Origin: Kordiimonadaceae bacterium
GTDB lineage: Bacteria > Pseudomonadota > Alphaproteobacteria > Sphingomonadales > Kordiimonadaceae
Length of the DNA stretch: 64,000 nt
Direction: 5' to 3'
NCBI GenBank assembly: GCA_017640725.1
Contig: JAEPQB010000002.1
Coordinates: 62,001-126,000, forward strand
Shown: piece by piece, positions 18,191 to 26,947 of the stretch
How the letters are laid out: each line of letters starts with the position of its first letter
Position numbering within the stretch: the stretch's first letter is position 1
The notes under the pieces: generated by a model
Told to the model about the DNA's origin: nothing
The model's database searches: none
The model's input: only the letters and a program-made list of their open reading frames with translations
Position numbers and translations under genes: made by a program

Positions 18191-18996
18191 TACAGTGCTT
18201 TGACCTCACGCATTTTATTCACCCTGTCCGACAGGGGACTGAACCCAATGTAGTTTGCGTTTCTGGCGCGAACAATGGCCTCGATGCGCGTGTTCACCCC
18301 CAAAGTGGTTTTGGCGGCATCAAGATGCTCTTTCACTGTATGGGCACTGAGGTCAAGAATATCGGCTATCTCACGAACACTTTTGCCATGCTGCGCCCAA
18401 TTAAGACACTCACGCTGGCGCAAACTTAACGGATTTTCAAACTTGTAGTCCATCAACTTGGTGATCTCGAGCCCTCGCCGGTGGGTTGTTGTCATAATGA
18501 TGGTTAGGGCGGCCTCAATTTGCGGGCTTAGTGTTAACGACTTCCCTGCCATTGAGCCGCCACCCAATGTGCCGAATGGGCCATGCATAGGAACAACCAG
18601 ACCTTCCGTTAAGCCAAACTTTGCAGCCTCATCAAAAACATTTTGCTCCGCTTTGGTAAGTTCGAGCTGATCCATGACCCAACTCCAACGGTATGGATGC
18701 CCTACATTCTTTGAGATCCGGGCTGCCGGATCATCAAGAATAAGATTTGTTCTTTCATAATGTTTGAACCACGGGTGGCTTTCTGCGCAAACGAAGCGAA
18801 CAGTTTTAATGTGGCCGTCGGTCAGAACCAGTTGACCACACATGTAAAATTCCACCCCAAAGGGCCTCGTGTATTCAACAAATGCTTCCTCCAGTTCATG
18901 TAGAGTTCGAACCTCACCAACCAGGCTAGTAAACTCAAAAACAAGCTTCTCGTTAAACACAAAATCTCCATATCCCTTTATGCGATTGATAGCCAA
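18190..18996 (-). CDS. LuxR-family regulator with autoinducer-binding domain
   Basis: This 268-residue protein has an N-terminal autoinducer-binding domain (about 15-175) and a C-terminal GerE helix-turn-helix (about 187-245, LSLRQRECLNWAQHGKSVREIADIL ... LSAHTVKEHLDAAKTTLGVNTRIEAI). The residues usually needed for acyl-homoserine lactone binding seem present: W76, Y80, D89, P90, W104 and G132. There is no luxI in the window, so it looks like a LuxR solo. A C-terminal extension of about 22 residues follows the HTH. It diverges from the mddA-like gene, and its downstream side carries the LuxR remnant and palindromes. Confidence 0.88.
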   Translation of the reverse strand: MAINRIKGYGDFVFNEKLVFEFTSLVGEVRTLHELEEAFVEYTRPFGVEFYMCGQLVLTDGHIKTVRFVCAESHPWFKHYERTNLILDDPAARISKNVGHPYRWSWVMDQLELTKAEQNVFDEAAKFGLTEGLVVPMHGPFGTLGGGSMAGKSLTLSPQIEAALTIIMTTTHRRGLEITKLMDYKFENPLSLRQRECLNWAQHGKSVREIADILDLSAHTVKEHLDAAKTTLGVNTRIEAIVRARNANYIGFSPLSDRVNKMREVKAL

Positions 18997-19104
18997 ACGC
19001 TACTCAACAAAGTGTTGATGTTGCAAGAACTCAGTGCCCAACGAATGTTTGGTACCGCGACTTTTTGTGATAATTCTGTTCAAGGGAACCTGGGGAGCTT
19101 CACT

Positions 19105-19866
19105 ATGATCAAGAATACTTTGATTAGACTATATGGCTTAATCGCATACGCTTTGGGGCTGTTGAGCCTGATCGCATTCACGTTGTTTGCCAACAATGGG
19201 TTTGTGAATGTGGGCATTTGGTTGGATGACCCCACGTTGGGAGCTTTTTCAATTGATGTGCCCGCGCTTGGCTACACAGAGTATCCTCTCGCTTTTAATA
19301 TAGGACTTTTGCTGCTGTTCGGCCTCCAGCATTCTGTTATGGCCCGTCCCGGGTTTAAAGCAGTGTTCACCAAAATCGTGCCTAAAGCCGCAGAGCGAAG
19401 CAGTTATGTTCTTGGCACAGCCCTCGTGATTTTTGCCATGATCTTCTATTGGCACCCAATGGTCGGGCTGGTTTGGCAAGTCGATGCAGAATGGGCCCGC
19501 ACCAGCATTCATTTGGTCTATTGGATTGGCTTCCTGATTACATTTCTCGCCACGCAAATGATCGATGGTATGCATCTCATGGGCGTGAAACAGTCGTTCT
19601 CGCCAGATGACCCCGACAAAGGCACCAAAAATTTTGTGACACCTGGTTTTTACAAGTTTGTCCGCCACCCCATTCAAACCGGTATTGTCATCGCGATGAT
19701 TGCGACCCCTGACATGACGGTGGGACGCCTCACGCTTGCTATCGGCATGCTGCTGTATGTTGGGGTCGGCCTTTATTATGAAGAAAAAGACCTGATCGGC
19801 GAATTTGGCGACACGTACCGCGACTACAAACGCCGAGTGCCCGCCCTGTTCCCTAAGTTCTGGTGA
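19105..19866 (+). CDS. mddA: Methanethiol S-methyltransferase-like membrane enzyme
   Basis: MddA methylates methanethiol with SAM to give dimethyl sulfide; it belongs to the isoprenylcysteine methyltransferase (ICMT) fold. The 253-residue protein has about five membrane helices and the family blocks LLFGLQHSVMARPGFKAVF, ERSSYVLGTAL, TPGFYKFVRHPIQTGIVIAM, TPDMTVGRL and YYEEKDLIGEFGDTYRDYKRRVPALFP, which match MddA as I remember it. The ATG at 19105 has GGGGAG before it; the frame extends back to 19012 without similarity. It diverges from the LuxR solo and is convergent, stop to stop, with LysR. The substrate is inferred from family only. Confidence 0.78.
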   Translation: MIKNTLIRLYGLIAYALGLLSLIAFTLFANNGFVNVGIWLDDPTLGAFSIDVPALGYTEYPLAFNIGLLLLFGLQHSVMARPGFKAVFTKIVPKAAERSSYVLGTALVIFAMIFYWHPMVGLVWQVDAEWARTSIHLVYWIGFLITFLATQMIDGMHLMGVKQSFSPDDPDKGTKNFVTPGFYKFVRHPIQTGIVIAMIATPDMTVGRLTLAIGMLLYVGVGLYYEEKDLIGEFGDTYRDYKRRVPALFPKFW

Positions 19867-20757
19867 TCAAGCGCGCCGCCTGAAATAGTCAGTTGCATGA
19901 TCCAGGAAAGCACGTACGCGCGCACTTGTGTAGCGGCGCTCAGGGAATAGCATATAGACGTTTCGGTGATAGGCATTGAAGTCTTCAAGCACGAGTTCGA
20001 GGCGCTTTTCGGCAAGGTCATTGGCGATGGTCGAACTCAAACATAGCCCAACACCCAGTCCCGCAAGAGCCAAATCTCTGATGGGGCGCGCTGCATTGAC
20101 CCGAGCACGTGGCTCGATAGTTACCGTGGTCTTGCTGTCGTTTTCAATGAACTCCAGCTGATTGTTTGGGGAAATTGTGGACCCAAGAATGCAGTGATGG
20201 TCGCGGAGATCTGAAGGGCGCTTTGGCACCCCGTTTTCTTGCAAGTATTCTGGTGAAGCGGCGAGATGATAGCTGTACTCAGCAATCTTCTTTGCTTTCA
20301 AACTGCTGTCTTGAAGTTCGCCGATGCGAACGGCGATATCGAAACCCTCTGAAATCACGTCCACTTTGCGTTCTTCCAGTCTTAGATCAATGGTGACAGT
20401 TGGATGAAGTGCCAGAAACTCGCGCACACAATCAGACAACAGCTCTTCGCCAATAATTCTCGGGCCCGCGATCCGCAAATGCCCGACAATTTGCCCTGAC
20501 TGCTTGCCAGCAAGATCCATCAAATCATCCATCTGTTCGACCATTACGCGACACCGGTCGGCATAAATGACACCGGCATCCGTTGGATGCACATGCCGCG
20601 TTGAACGCACAAGCAGTTGTGCACCAAACTTGTCTTCAAGTTGCCTGACGTATTTACTTGCGAGAGCCGTGGAGATTCCGAGCCGTCGTGCAGCAGCCGT
20701 AAAACTGCCCTGCTCCACAACCGCCGCAAACACCCTCATTCCATCAATTGTGTCCAT
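19867..20757 (-). CDS. LysR-family transcriptional regulator
   Basis: This 296-residue LysR-type regulator has the N-terminal winged helix MDTIDGMRVFAAVVEQGSFTAAARRLGISTALASKYVRQLED and a C-terminal co-inducer domain with VIYADRCRVMVEQMDDLMDLA at the linker. It resembles the large group whose members control divergent redox or detoxification genes. It is divergent from the GST gene with 136 bases between, containing three TCAACA half sites. No ligand can be named. Confidence 0.93.
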   Translation of the reverse strand: MDTIDGMRVFAAVVEQGSFTAAARRLGISTALASKYVRQLEDKFGAQLLVRSTRHVHPTDAGVIYADRCRVMVEQMDDLMDLAGKQSGQIVGHLRIAGPRIIGEELLSDCVREFLALHPTVTIDLRLEERKVDVISEGFDIAVRIGELQDSSLKAKKIAEYSYHLAASPEYLQENGVPKRPSDLRDHHCILGSTISPNNQLEFIENDSKTTVTIEPRARVNAARPIRDLALAGLGVGLCLSSTIANDLAEKRLELVLEDFNAYHRNVYMLFPERRYTSARVRAFLDHATDYFRRRA

Positions 20758-20765
20758 TTATATAT

Positions 20766-20812
20766 TCAACATTTTGTTGATAATTAATTCCGATAATACC
20801 TAATTATCAACA
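20766..20812. promoter_or_regulatory. LysR-type operator repeats
   Basis: TCAACA-TTT-TGTTGA (20766-20780) is a short palindrome, and TGTTGATAATTA (20775-20786) pairs with TAATTATCAACA (20801-20812) as a perfect 12-base inverted repeat around 14 bases. Three TCAACA half sites result. The set lies 9-55 bases from the LysR start and before the GST promoter, the usual place for a LysR autoregulatory and activation site. Confidence 0.72.
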
Positions 20813-20893
20813 TTTCGTCCATGGCGTATCTAAGGGCAGTCGCCAGGCACAGCTGGCCCCAAAATGAAGTTAACTCAAACCAAGGACACCAAA

Positions 20894-21511
20894 ATGATAA
20901 CTCTGTACCGACATCCCCTTTCAGGTCATGCGCACCGTGTAGAACTAATGCTATCTCTACTGAAACTTGACTATAATTTAATAGACATAGACCTGCTCAA
21001 GGGTGAGCAAAAGCAGCCTTCATTCACAGCCAAAAACCCATTTGGACAAGTCCCCGTGCTAGAAGATGGAGACGTCACATTGTGGGATTCGAACGCCATT
21101 TTGATCTATCTTGCTCGCACATATGGAAACGGCGCTTGGTTGCCGCTTGACCCCGTTGAAGAAGCAAAAGTGACACCATGGCTGTCCATTGCAGCCGGCA
21201 AAATTGCCTTTGGCCCGGCCGCAGCACGTCTTGTGACCGTTTTTGGTGCTGGCCTTGACCATGAAGTGGCCAAGTCAACTGCCTATGCACTGTTTGATGT
21301 AATGGAAAAAGTTCTCGGCAACAGCCAATTCCTGGCGGGCGATAATGCCACTATCGCAGATGTAGCAGGATACAGCTATATTGCGCATGCGCCGGAAGGT
21401 GATGTTTCACTTGCCGATTATCCAAATGTACGAGCGTGGCTCGCCCGTATTGAAGCGCTAGTTGGATTTGTTCCAATGCAGGAAACCAAAGCTGGTCTGC
21501 GCGCAGCTTAA
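20894..21511 (+). CDS. Glutathione S-transferase family protein
   Basis: The 205-residue protein has the N-terminal thioredoxin-like GST domain (MITLYRHPLSGHAHRVELML, with SGHAHR in the active-site turn) and the glutathione-binding NPFGQVPVLEDGDVTLWDSNAILIYLA. A helical C domain follows, with the hydrophobic-staple motif NATIADVAGYSYI. It should use glutathione to attack electrophiles. The second ATG (20894) is chosen because the fold starts there; an ATG ten codons earlier is possible. First gene of the operon facing LysR; 23 bases separate it from the fusion gene. Confidence 0.9.
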   Translation: MITLYRHPLSGHAHRVELMLSLLKLDYNLIDIDLLKGEQKQPSFTAKNPFGQVPVLEDGDVTLWDSNAILIYLARTYGNGAWLPLDPVEEAKVTPWLSIAAGKIAFGPAAARLVTVFGAGLDHEVAKSTAYALFDVMEKVLGNSQFLAGDNATIADVAGYSYIAHAPEGDVSLADYPNVRAWLARIEALVGFVPMQETKAGLRAA

Positions 21512-21534
21512 TCCCTAAAGGTAGGAGACGAACA

Positions 21535-23544
21535 ATGGAAAACCTCCCAACTCCGTTCCATAAAGGCGAACTTGCCATTCAGGAAAAAATGGGCGTGCGC
21601 GAGCAAGTGCATTCCTATGCTCCCCGTTTTGTTCGCTCCTACCTACTTGAGCAACATCAGGAATTATTGGAAACGCTGCCTTTCATTCTCGTTGGTTCAA
21701 TTGATGAGCATGAACAACCAACAGCCTCAATTTTGTTTGGGTTTCCAGGCTTTGTCTCTGCACCCAGCGAAACGACTGTTGCTTTTAACGCTTCGCCTAT
21801 CCACGGCGATCCACTTATTGAAAACTTGACCGAAAATGCACCGCTCGGGTTTCTCGCAATTGAATTCGAAACGCGCCGCCGGAACCGTATGAATGGCAAG
21901 GTGGCGAGCATATCCGAGGACGGCTTCTCAATTTCTCTTGGTCAATCATTTGGAAACTGTCCGCAGTATATCCAGGCGCGCTCCTTCACTTATGAAGATT
22001 ATGACCCCCGCAAAACTATTGGCGTTTCGGTCGACGACTCACCTGAACAAAACTGGGTGAAAACCCAGATTGAGGCTGCCGATACATTTTTCATTGCTTC
22101 AAGCCACTTTGAAGATACGGCCGATGTTAAGCATGGTGTTGATGTCTCACACCGCGGCGGCCGGCCCGGATTTGTGAAATTTGAGAATGGCACAATTACC
22201 TTCCCCGATTTTAGCGGCAACAATCATTTTAATACCATCGGCAACATTGTGCTTAACCCAAAGGTTGGCCTCTTGTTCCCCGATTTCGAAACCGGTGATC
22301 TACTCATCGTGCACGGCAACGCCGACATCGTATGGGAAGGAAACGAGGTGCTCGCTTTTGAAGGGGCTCAGCGACTGGTGACAATTCAAGTCACATCCAC
22401 GCGCCGTTTATCAAACGCAATACCTGCCAACTGGCGTTTTCACGATTATTCACCCAGCCTTCAATCCACTGGATCCTACGCTGACGAAGGTTCAGCCAAG
22501 GATGGGTCCGAATGGCGCACACTAAGGCTTGAGCGCATCGAGCGCGAAAGTGATGCTATCAACTCGTTTTATTTTGCGCCCATTGATGGCAAGGGCACGT
22601 CCGCCTATCTCGCAGGTCAACATTTGCCTTTGAGGCATCCGTCAAAACCAAAAGCAATGCGGACATATACGCTTTCGCGCGCAGCCTCGGGCAACGAGTA
22701 TCGTATTTCGGTAAAACGCGAACCAGACGGCGAAGTTAGCCGGCTCTTGCACGACAAAATGAGGGTCGGCGACAAAATCGAAGCCAAAGACCCAGCGGGG
22801 CAATTCCATCTGGAACCCGAGTTCGACAAGCCGGTTGTTCTGGTATCTGCGGGCGTCGGCATCACGCCTATGGTTGCGATGCTGGAACAGTTGGTGAACC
22901 AACATGGTTGCAGCGAGGGGAAAGGCTGCCCCCATCCGATTGTGTTTGTCCACACAGCCAAGAATGGTGATGCCCATGCGTTCAGGAACCACCCCATTTT
23001 GCGTTCCGCATCAGATCATGGTGTTTCGAAATTTGTGACTTACACAGAAGCAACCACTCTGGATATTGTAGAAAAGGAATTTGATGCACGCGGCAGGCTG
23101 ACCAAAAGCCAGCTGAGGTCGCTACTACCAGACAGCAATGCAGAGGTTTATCTATGCGGGCCGTTACGCTTCATGGAGGCCATGCGTGAAAACTTCGAGC
23201 AGCTTGGTGTGCCAACAGATCAAATCCATCAGGAGTTGTTCGGGCCGGCAGAGTTAACGCCTGAAGACGCAGTCGATGCTGAAATCCCAGTCAGTTTGGC
23301 TAATAGTGATGCTGACCTTGAATGGAACCCCTCAAAATCCAGCCTTTTGGAGGCAATAGAGGACGCAGGCGTAGATGCCCCTTTTTCCTGCCGATCCGGC
23401 AGCTGCGGCACATGCTTGACCAAGGTACTGAAAGGCAAACTAAAACATCCAAAAGGCACCATGTTCGAAACGCAGCCCAATGAGGCGCTGATCTGTTGCG
23501 CGGTCCCGGAAAACGAAGACGAGGCCATCGAATTGGAAATCTAG
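21535..23544 (+). CDS. PPOX / ferredoxin-reductase / [2Fe-2S] fusion protein
   Basis: This 669-residue protein joins three parts. Residues about 25-310 are a pyridoxamine-phosphate-oxidase-like flavin domain (LPFILVGSIDEHEQPTASIL, TRRRNRMNGKVASI, QSFGNCPQYIQ). Residues about 330-570 are an FNR-type reductase, with FAD motif RTYTLSR near 376 and the nucleotide motif VLVSAGVGITPM. Residues about 580-669 are a plant-type [2Fe-2S] ferredoxin, with C619, C624, C627 and C654 or C655. It looks like a self-contained electron chain from NAD(P)H to an unknown acceptor. GGTAGGAG precedes the ATG. Confidence 0.9.
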   Translation: MENLPTPFHKGELAIQEKMGVREQVHSYAPRFVRSYLLEQHQELLETLPFILVGSIDEHEQPTASILFGFPGFVSAPSETTVAFNASPIHGDPLIENLTENAPLGFLAIEFETRRRNRMNGKVASISEDGFSISLGQSFGNCPQYIQARSFTYEDYDPRKTIGVSVDDSPEQNWVKTQIEAADTFFIASSHFEDTADVKHGVDVSHRGGRPGFVKFENGTITFPDFSGNNHFNTIGNIVLNPKVGLLFPDFETGDLLIVHGNADIVWEGNEVLAFEGAQRLVTIQVTSTRRLSNAIPANWRFHDYSPSLQSTGSYADEGSAKDGSEWRTLRLERIERESDAINSFYFAPIDGKGTSAYLAGQHLPLRHPSKPKAMRTYTLSRAASGNEYRISVKREPDGEVSRLLHDKMRVGDKIEAKDPAGQFHLEPEFDKPVVLVSAGVGITPMVAMLEQLVNQHGCSEGKGCPHPIVFVHTAKNGDAHAFRNHPILRSASDHGVSKFVTYTEATTLDIVEKEFDARGRLTKSQLRSLLPDSNAEVYLCGPLRFMEAMRENFEQLGVPTDQIHQELFGPAELTPEDAVDAEIPVSLANSDADLEWNPSKSSLLEAIEDAGVDAPFSCRSGSCGTCLTKVLKGKLKHPKGTMFETQPNEALICCAVPENEDEAIELEI

Positions 23545-23609
23545 TTTAGGCAGATTCCGTTTTGACAAGCCCGTCTTCCTGCCGCACTATCTCGTTAAGG
23601 GGAGATTGT

Positions 23610-24926
23610 ATGGCGGAAGACAAGCAGGCAACCCTATGGGTTGCAGTCATCGGTGCTGGGCCAGCAGGCTATTACACAGCGGAAGCATTAACCTCAGGCG
23701 AACAGGATGTTCGCGTCGACATCATCGACAGGCTGCCCACGCCTTTTGGACTGATCCGCGCTGGTGTCGCCCCAGACCATCAATCCATAAAAAATGTTTC
23801 AAGGCGATATGAAGCGACCAACCAGCGGGATGATGTTCGATTTGTCGGCAACCTCTCATTGGGTCGCGACATTACCCTCAAAGAACTTCAGGACCTGTAT
23901 GACGTGGTCGTTCTAGCGACGGGAGCGGCCAAAGACAGGCCCCTAGGTGTCGAGGGTGAAGACCTGAATGGAGTAATTGGTTCAGGCGCTTTTGTCGGAT
24001 GGTACAATAGCCACCCGGACTATAAGGACCTTGACCCTGACCTGCGTGTTGCCTCAGTCGCGGTCATCGGCAACGGGAATGTCGCCGTAGATGTTGCCCG
24101 CATTCTTGCCAAAACAGCGGAAGAAATGGCGAGCTCTGATCTCGCGCAGCACGCAGCAGACGAAATCCATTCTTCCGCTATCAAAGATATATACATTTTG
24201 GGTCGTCGTGGTTCATTGGAAGCCGCCTTCACTCCAAAAGAACTGGGTGAGCTGAATGCGCTCGAGAACTGCGTCGCACTTGTGGATGGCACGCAACTAC
24301 CACCAGAAGATGTTGATGCTGAACTCACCGGGGCAACCAAAAAAAACATGGTTCATTTGAGGGCCATGGCGAAAAACTCGGCAGACGCCAAACCCACCCG
24401 GCTGCACATTCAGTTTTACCGGCGCCCGATGGCTATTATTGGTGAGGACTGCGTATGCGGTATACGCCTGGAGGAAACAGTCGTCGAAGACGGCAAGTGC
24501 GTTGGTACGGGCAAATCCGAGGTGCTTCCAGCTGGGCTTATTGTGCCCTGCATCGGTTATCGCTCAAGCCCACTTGAAGACGTGCCATATGACGAGTGGC
24601 GTGGTGTTTATCAAAATGAAGAGGGGCTGATTTCAGATGGCCTATACTGCGTAGGCTGGTGCAGACGTGGGCCAACCGGCACAATTGGCACAAACAAACC
24701 CGACGGTGTTGGCATTGCTGCTAAAATCCTTGAAGAAGTGACTGCCGCTGGCAAAGCCGGACGCCATGGCCTGGACGCTATTGTTGAGGAACGGGGCCTA
24801 ACGATTGTAACCTTCCAGGACTGGAAAAAAATCGAAGCTGCAGAAGTTGAGGCAGCTGCAGACGGTGCGCCGCGCGCGAAGTTCGCAGATGTGGATGAAA
24901 TGGTGTCGATTGCGGATGGCAGCTGA
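23610..24926 (+). CDS. Adrenodoxin-reductase-type ferredoxin-NADP+ reductase
   Basis: This 438-residue flavoprotein matches the adrenodoxin/FprA-type NADPH-ferredoxin reductases. It has the FAD motif VAVIGAGPAGYYTAEAL, then DRLPTPFGLIRAGVAPDHQSIKNV (a family signature), the NADP region VAVIGNGNVAVDVARIL and GRRGSLEAAFTPKELGEL, and near the end CVGWCRRGPTGTIGTNKPDG. AAGGGGAG precedes the ATG at 23610; the 16 codons upstream are open but dissimilar. Third gene of the LysR-linked operon, 65 bases after the fusion gene. It may feed electrons to that fusion's ferredoxin part. Confidence 0.93.
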   Translation: MAEDKQATLWVAVIGAGPAGYYTAEALTSGEQDVRVDIIDRLPTPFGLIRAGVAPDHQSIKNVSRRYEATNQRDDVRFVGNLSLGRDITLKELQDLYDVVVLATGAAKDRPLGVEGEDLNGVIGSGAFVGWYNSHPDYKDLDPDLRVASVAVIGNGNVAVDVARILAKTAEEMASSDLAQHAADEIHSSAIKDIYILGRRGSLEAAFTPKELGELNALENCVALVDGTQLPPEDVDAELTGATKKNMVHLRAMAKNSADAKPTRLHIQFYRRPMAIIGEDCVCGIRLEETVVEDGKCVGTGKSEVLPAGLIVPCIGYRSSPLEDVPYDEWRGVYQNEEGLISDGLYCVGWCRRGPTGTIGTNKPDGVGIAAKILEEVTAAGKAGRHGLDAIVEERGLTIVTFQDWKKIEAAEVEAAADGAPRAKFADVDEMVSIADGS

Positions 24927-24934
24927 AATGCACC

Positions 24935-25579
24935 CTATTTTCTAAGAAGGCGATACTCACCCGTCACTTTGGCGAACTTGAGCGCCACAGCGACTGCGAA
25001 CAGCAGCGGCGCAAGCGAGATCAAAAGTAGCGACATTGTACCGTATTTGGTACCCTCTACCGCATCAATGTATGTGGCGCGAGCATCAAGATAGCCTTGC
25101 AGATAGCCTTCAATGACGCGTTTGTCTGCGTCCCCCAATCCGTCACGGATCTCGTCCAAGCCCAGCAGCAAATTGCGAGGAATGTCAGCTGGAAACTCTT
25201 CGTTTGCTAGAACAAGCCGCAGATCTGAATGCTTGATCTTAACCCAGCGGCAGAGCTGGGTCATTCCTGGGTTCTCGCCGTTTTCCTCACAAGCATAGAT
25301 GCTGTAAACATCGAACCAATTTTCTAGTGCACGTGACTTGTCTTCTGTGGCTTCACGATATTGATCTAATTGATTGTCAGTTCGCAACAGGCGCGCTTCT
25401 TCAAACACACCCACGACCGAAACGAGTGCGAGCGCAACCCAAACGTATTCTGCCAACTTCCATTGGCGAGCATTCAGTGGATTTTTGTAAACAAGAAAAT
25501 AATGGAGCAGCGCCAGACTGATCAAAAACATCAGCCCGATGAATATTGGATCGGTCGAAAGCTCCAGCAATCGATCCAC
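24935..25579 (-). CDS. Unknown membrane protein with three predicted helices
   Basis: No family is recognised. From GTG 25579 (clear GGGAGG seven bases before) the protein has 214 residues. Helices are visible at about 13-32 (IGLMFLISLALLHYFLVYK), 43-60 (LAEYVWVALALVSVVGVF) and near the C terminus (about 183-203, SLLLISLAPLLFAVAVAL). A hydrophilic domain of roughly 115 residues with two Cys (YACEENGENPGMTQLCRW) lies between helices two and three. A GTG nine codons upstream (25606) has no ribosome site. It is convergent with the redox operon. Confidence 0.65.
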   Translation of the reverse strand: MDRLLELSTDPIFIGLMFLISLALLHYFLVYKNPLNARQWKLAEYVWVALALVSVVGVFEEARLLRTDNQLDQYREATEDKSRALENWFDVYSIYACEENGENPGMTQLCRWVKIKHSDLRLVLANEEFPADIPRNLLLGLDEIRDGLGDADKRVIEGYLQGYLDARATYIDAVEGTKYGTMSLLLISLAPLLFAVAVALKFAKVTGEYRLLRK

Positions 25580-25669
25580 GTTTGGCCTCCCTTTGGACCT
25601 CAGCACCTGAGGCCTCTAACTCCACAGCTGAAGTTATGACCGATCCAATGCGAAAATCAAGCGGATCGT

Positions 25670-26410
25670 CTAGTGCCCTATACGGGCTGGGGAGATCCAA
25701 AAAACCATCTGCTGGTTCGAAAACTCCGCAAGGGATGTGTTCAGATCGCGTACTTTATCTTGATCAAGGAAACCATGTGGGTCTGTCATGTGCCAAAGGG
25801 TTACCAACGTTGGCGGTTCTTCCGGCGACAGGTCATCGGTCAATCCCACGCTAGCCATAGTGCCTTTTGCGTGATGGGTTTGCTGTGCGCCAGCATGAGC
25901 AGCAAGCCCCATCAGTTGATGCTTTTTTTCGGCATAAGCGGCCGTCATGCCATCGTCCATCGGCTTTAACCAGTCCATTGTAAGTTGATAGTGTCCATGA
26001 TCCCGCTTCTCCGGAACAATCGGCACATCCAAAAAGGTGACAAAATGCTGATCAATGTTTTCAACTAGTGTTGGAAAAGCACGCTGAAATTCCGTGTCAG
26101 CAAAAAAAGACTGAAAAGCTTCCTGGCTGGGCGCCGTACCAAACGTTACAAAGTCTGCGGCATGCTCTGGGATGTTGGCATGATCCACTTTATAGACTTC
26201 GAGCGTGTGACCATAGCGCTCCATTATCGGCTTGATGGTTTTGATATAGTCTTTGAAAGCCGCGATACGATGCGCCTTATGATCAGCTTTGAGCTTATTG
26301 AACCCAATATAGCTAATCGCCGGACTTGAATGTTCTTGTGCCTCGTGATGATCCGCTGCTGCCTGAAGCGATAAGACCATCAAAAGCAAACTTGCAAAAA
26401 TTGATTTCAT
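25670..26410 (-). CDS. Exported protein of unknown function
   Basis: The 246-residue protein has a signal peptide (MKSIFASLLLMVLSLQAAA, cut before DHHEAQEH). The body has a pattern like a dimeric alpha/beta-barrel: AISYIGFNKLKADHKAHRIAAFKDYIKTIKPIMERYGHTLEVYKVD, then ADFVTFGTAPSQEAFQSFF. This recalls DUF1330-type folds, but the match is loose. Many histidines are present. The start was moved to 26410, where the signal peptide begins. No operon partner is evident. Confidence 0.65.
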   Translation of the reverse strand: MKSIFASLLLMVLSLQAAADHHEAQEHSSPAISYIGFNKLKADHKAHRIAAFKDYIKTIKPIMERYGHTLEVYKVDHANIPEHAADFVTFGTAPSQEAFQSFFADTEFQRAFPTLVENIDQHFVTFLDVPIVPEKRDHGHYQLTMDWLKPMDDGMTAAYAEKKHQLMGLAAHAGAQQTHHAKGTMASVGLTDDLSPEEPPTLVTLWHMTDPHGFLDQDKVRDLNTSLAEFSNQQMVFWISPARIGH

Positions 26411-26511
26411 TGCTGTCGCTCCTTTTTTGTGGAGCAACAGATTGCGCAGAATTACTGGACTAGCAGTTCAGCCAGTCGGGGAATAAGCCAAAACAACGTT
26501 TGAACCGCCAC

Positions 26512-26934
26512 TTATGGCTTGCGGATCTTCTTCAAAATACCGCTGTAGGTCATGATCGTTGTGTCCCCGCTGAAGATCTTCCCGCGTACAAACAGCAGTG
26601 AACGCGTCGCTTTCGTGACTTCACCTTTCGCCTCAATCAAGGCGTTGTTGGGCCCTGCAGAAACAAATTCGCTGTTGAAGCCAACTGTGACGCCCATGCC
26701 ATCCAGGTGATCGCGCGCCGTCACAAACAAGGCAAAGTCTGCAAAACTCATCAACAGGCCACCATGCAACATGCCCCCGCCGTTCAAATGTTTCGTTTCC
26801 GAAATAAAAGCACTGCGGTACGAACCGTCCTCTTCCTGTCGGAAATAAAACGGCCCAATCGTGTCTTCAAACGGGTCCGGTGTTCCCCAGGTGCGAAACC
26901 CCTGCGCCTCGAGTTCTTCAATAGTGATGCTCAT
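26512..26934 (-). CDS. PaaI-type hotdog-fold thioesterase
   Basis: The 140-residue protein shows the PaaI/4HBT pattern: FISETKHLNGGGMLHGGLLMSFADFALFV (the HGG turn and the acidic residue of the active-site helix), then GVTVGFNSEFVSAGPNN and GEVTKATRSLLFVRGKIFSGD. It should hydrolyse an acyl-CoA thioester of unknown chain. The start at 26934 (MSITIEELEAQGF) is preferred over an open extension to 26976. It lies 13 bases after the sialidase-fold gene, with which it is probably co-transcribed. Confidence 0.87.
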   Translation of the reverse strand: MSITIEELEAQGFRTWGTPDPFEDTIGPFYFRQEEDGSYRSAFISETKHLNGGGMLHGGLLMSFADFALFVTARDHLDGMGVTVGFNSEFVSAGPNNALIEAKGEVTKATRSLLFVRGKIFSGDTTIMTYSGILKKIRKP

Positions 26935-26947
26935 AAACTGTTCCGCC

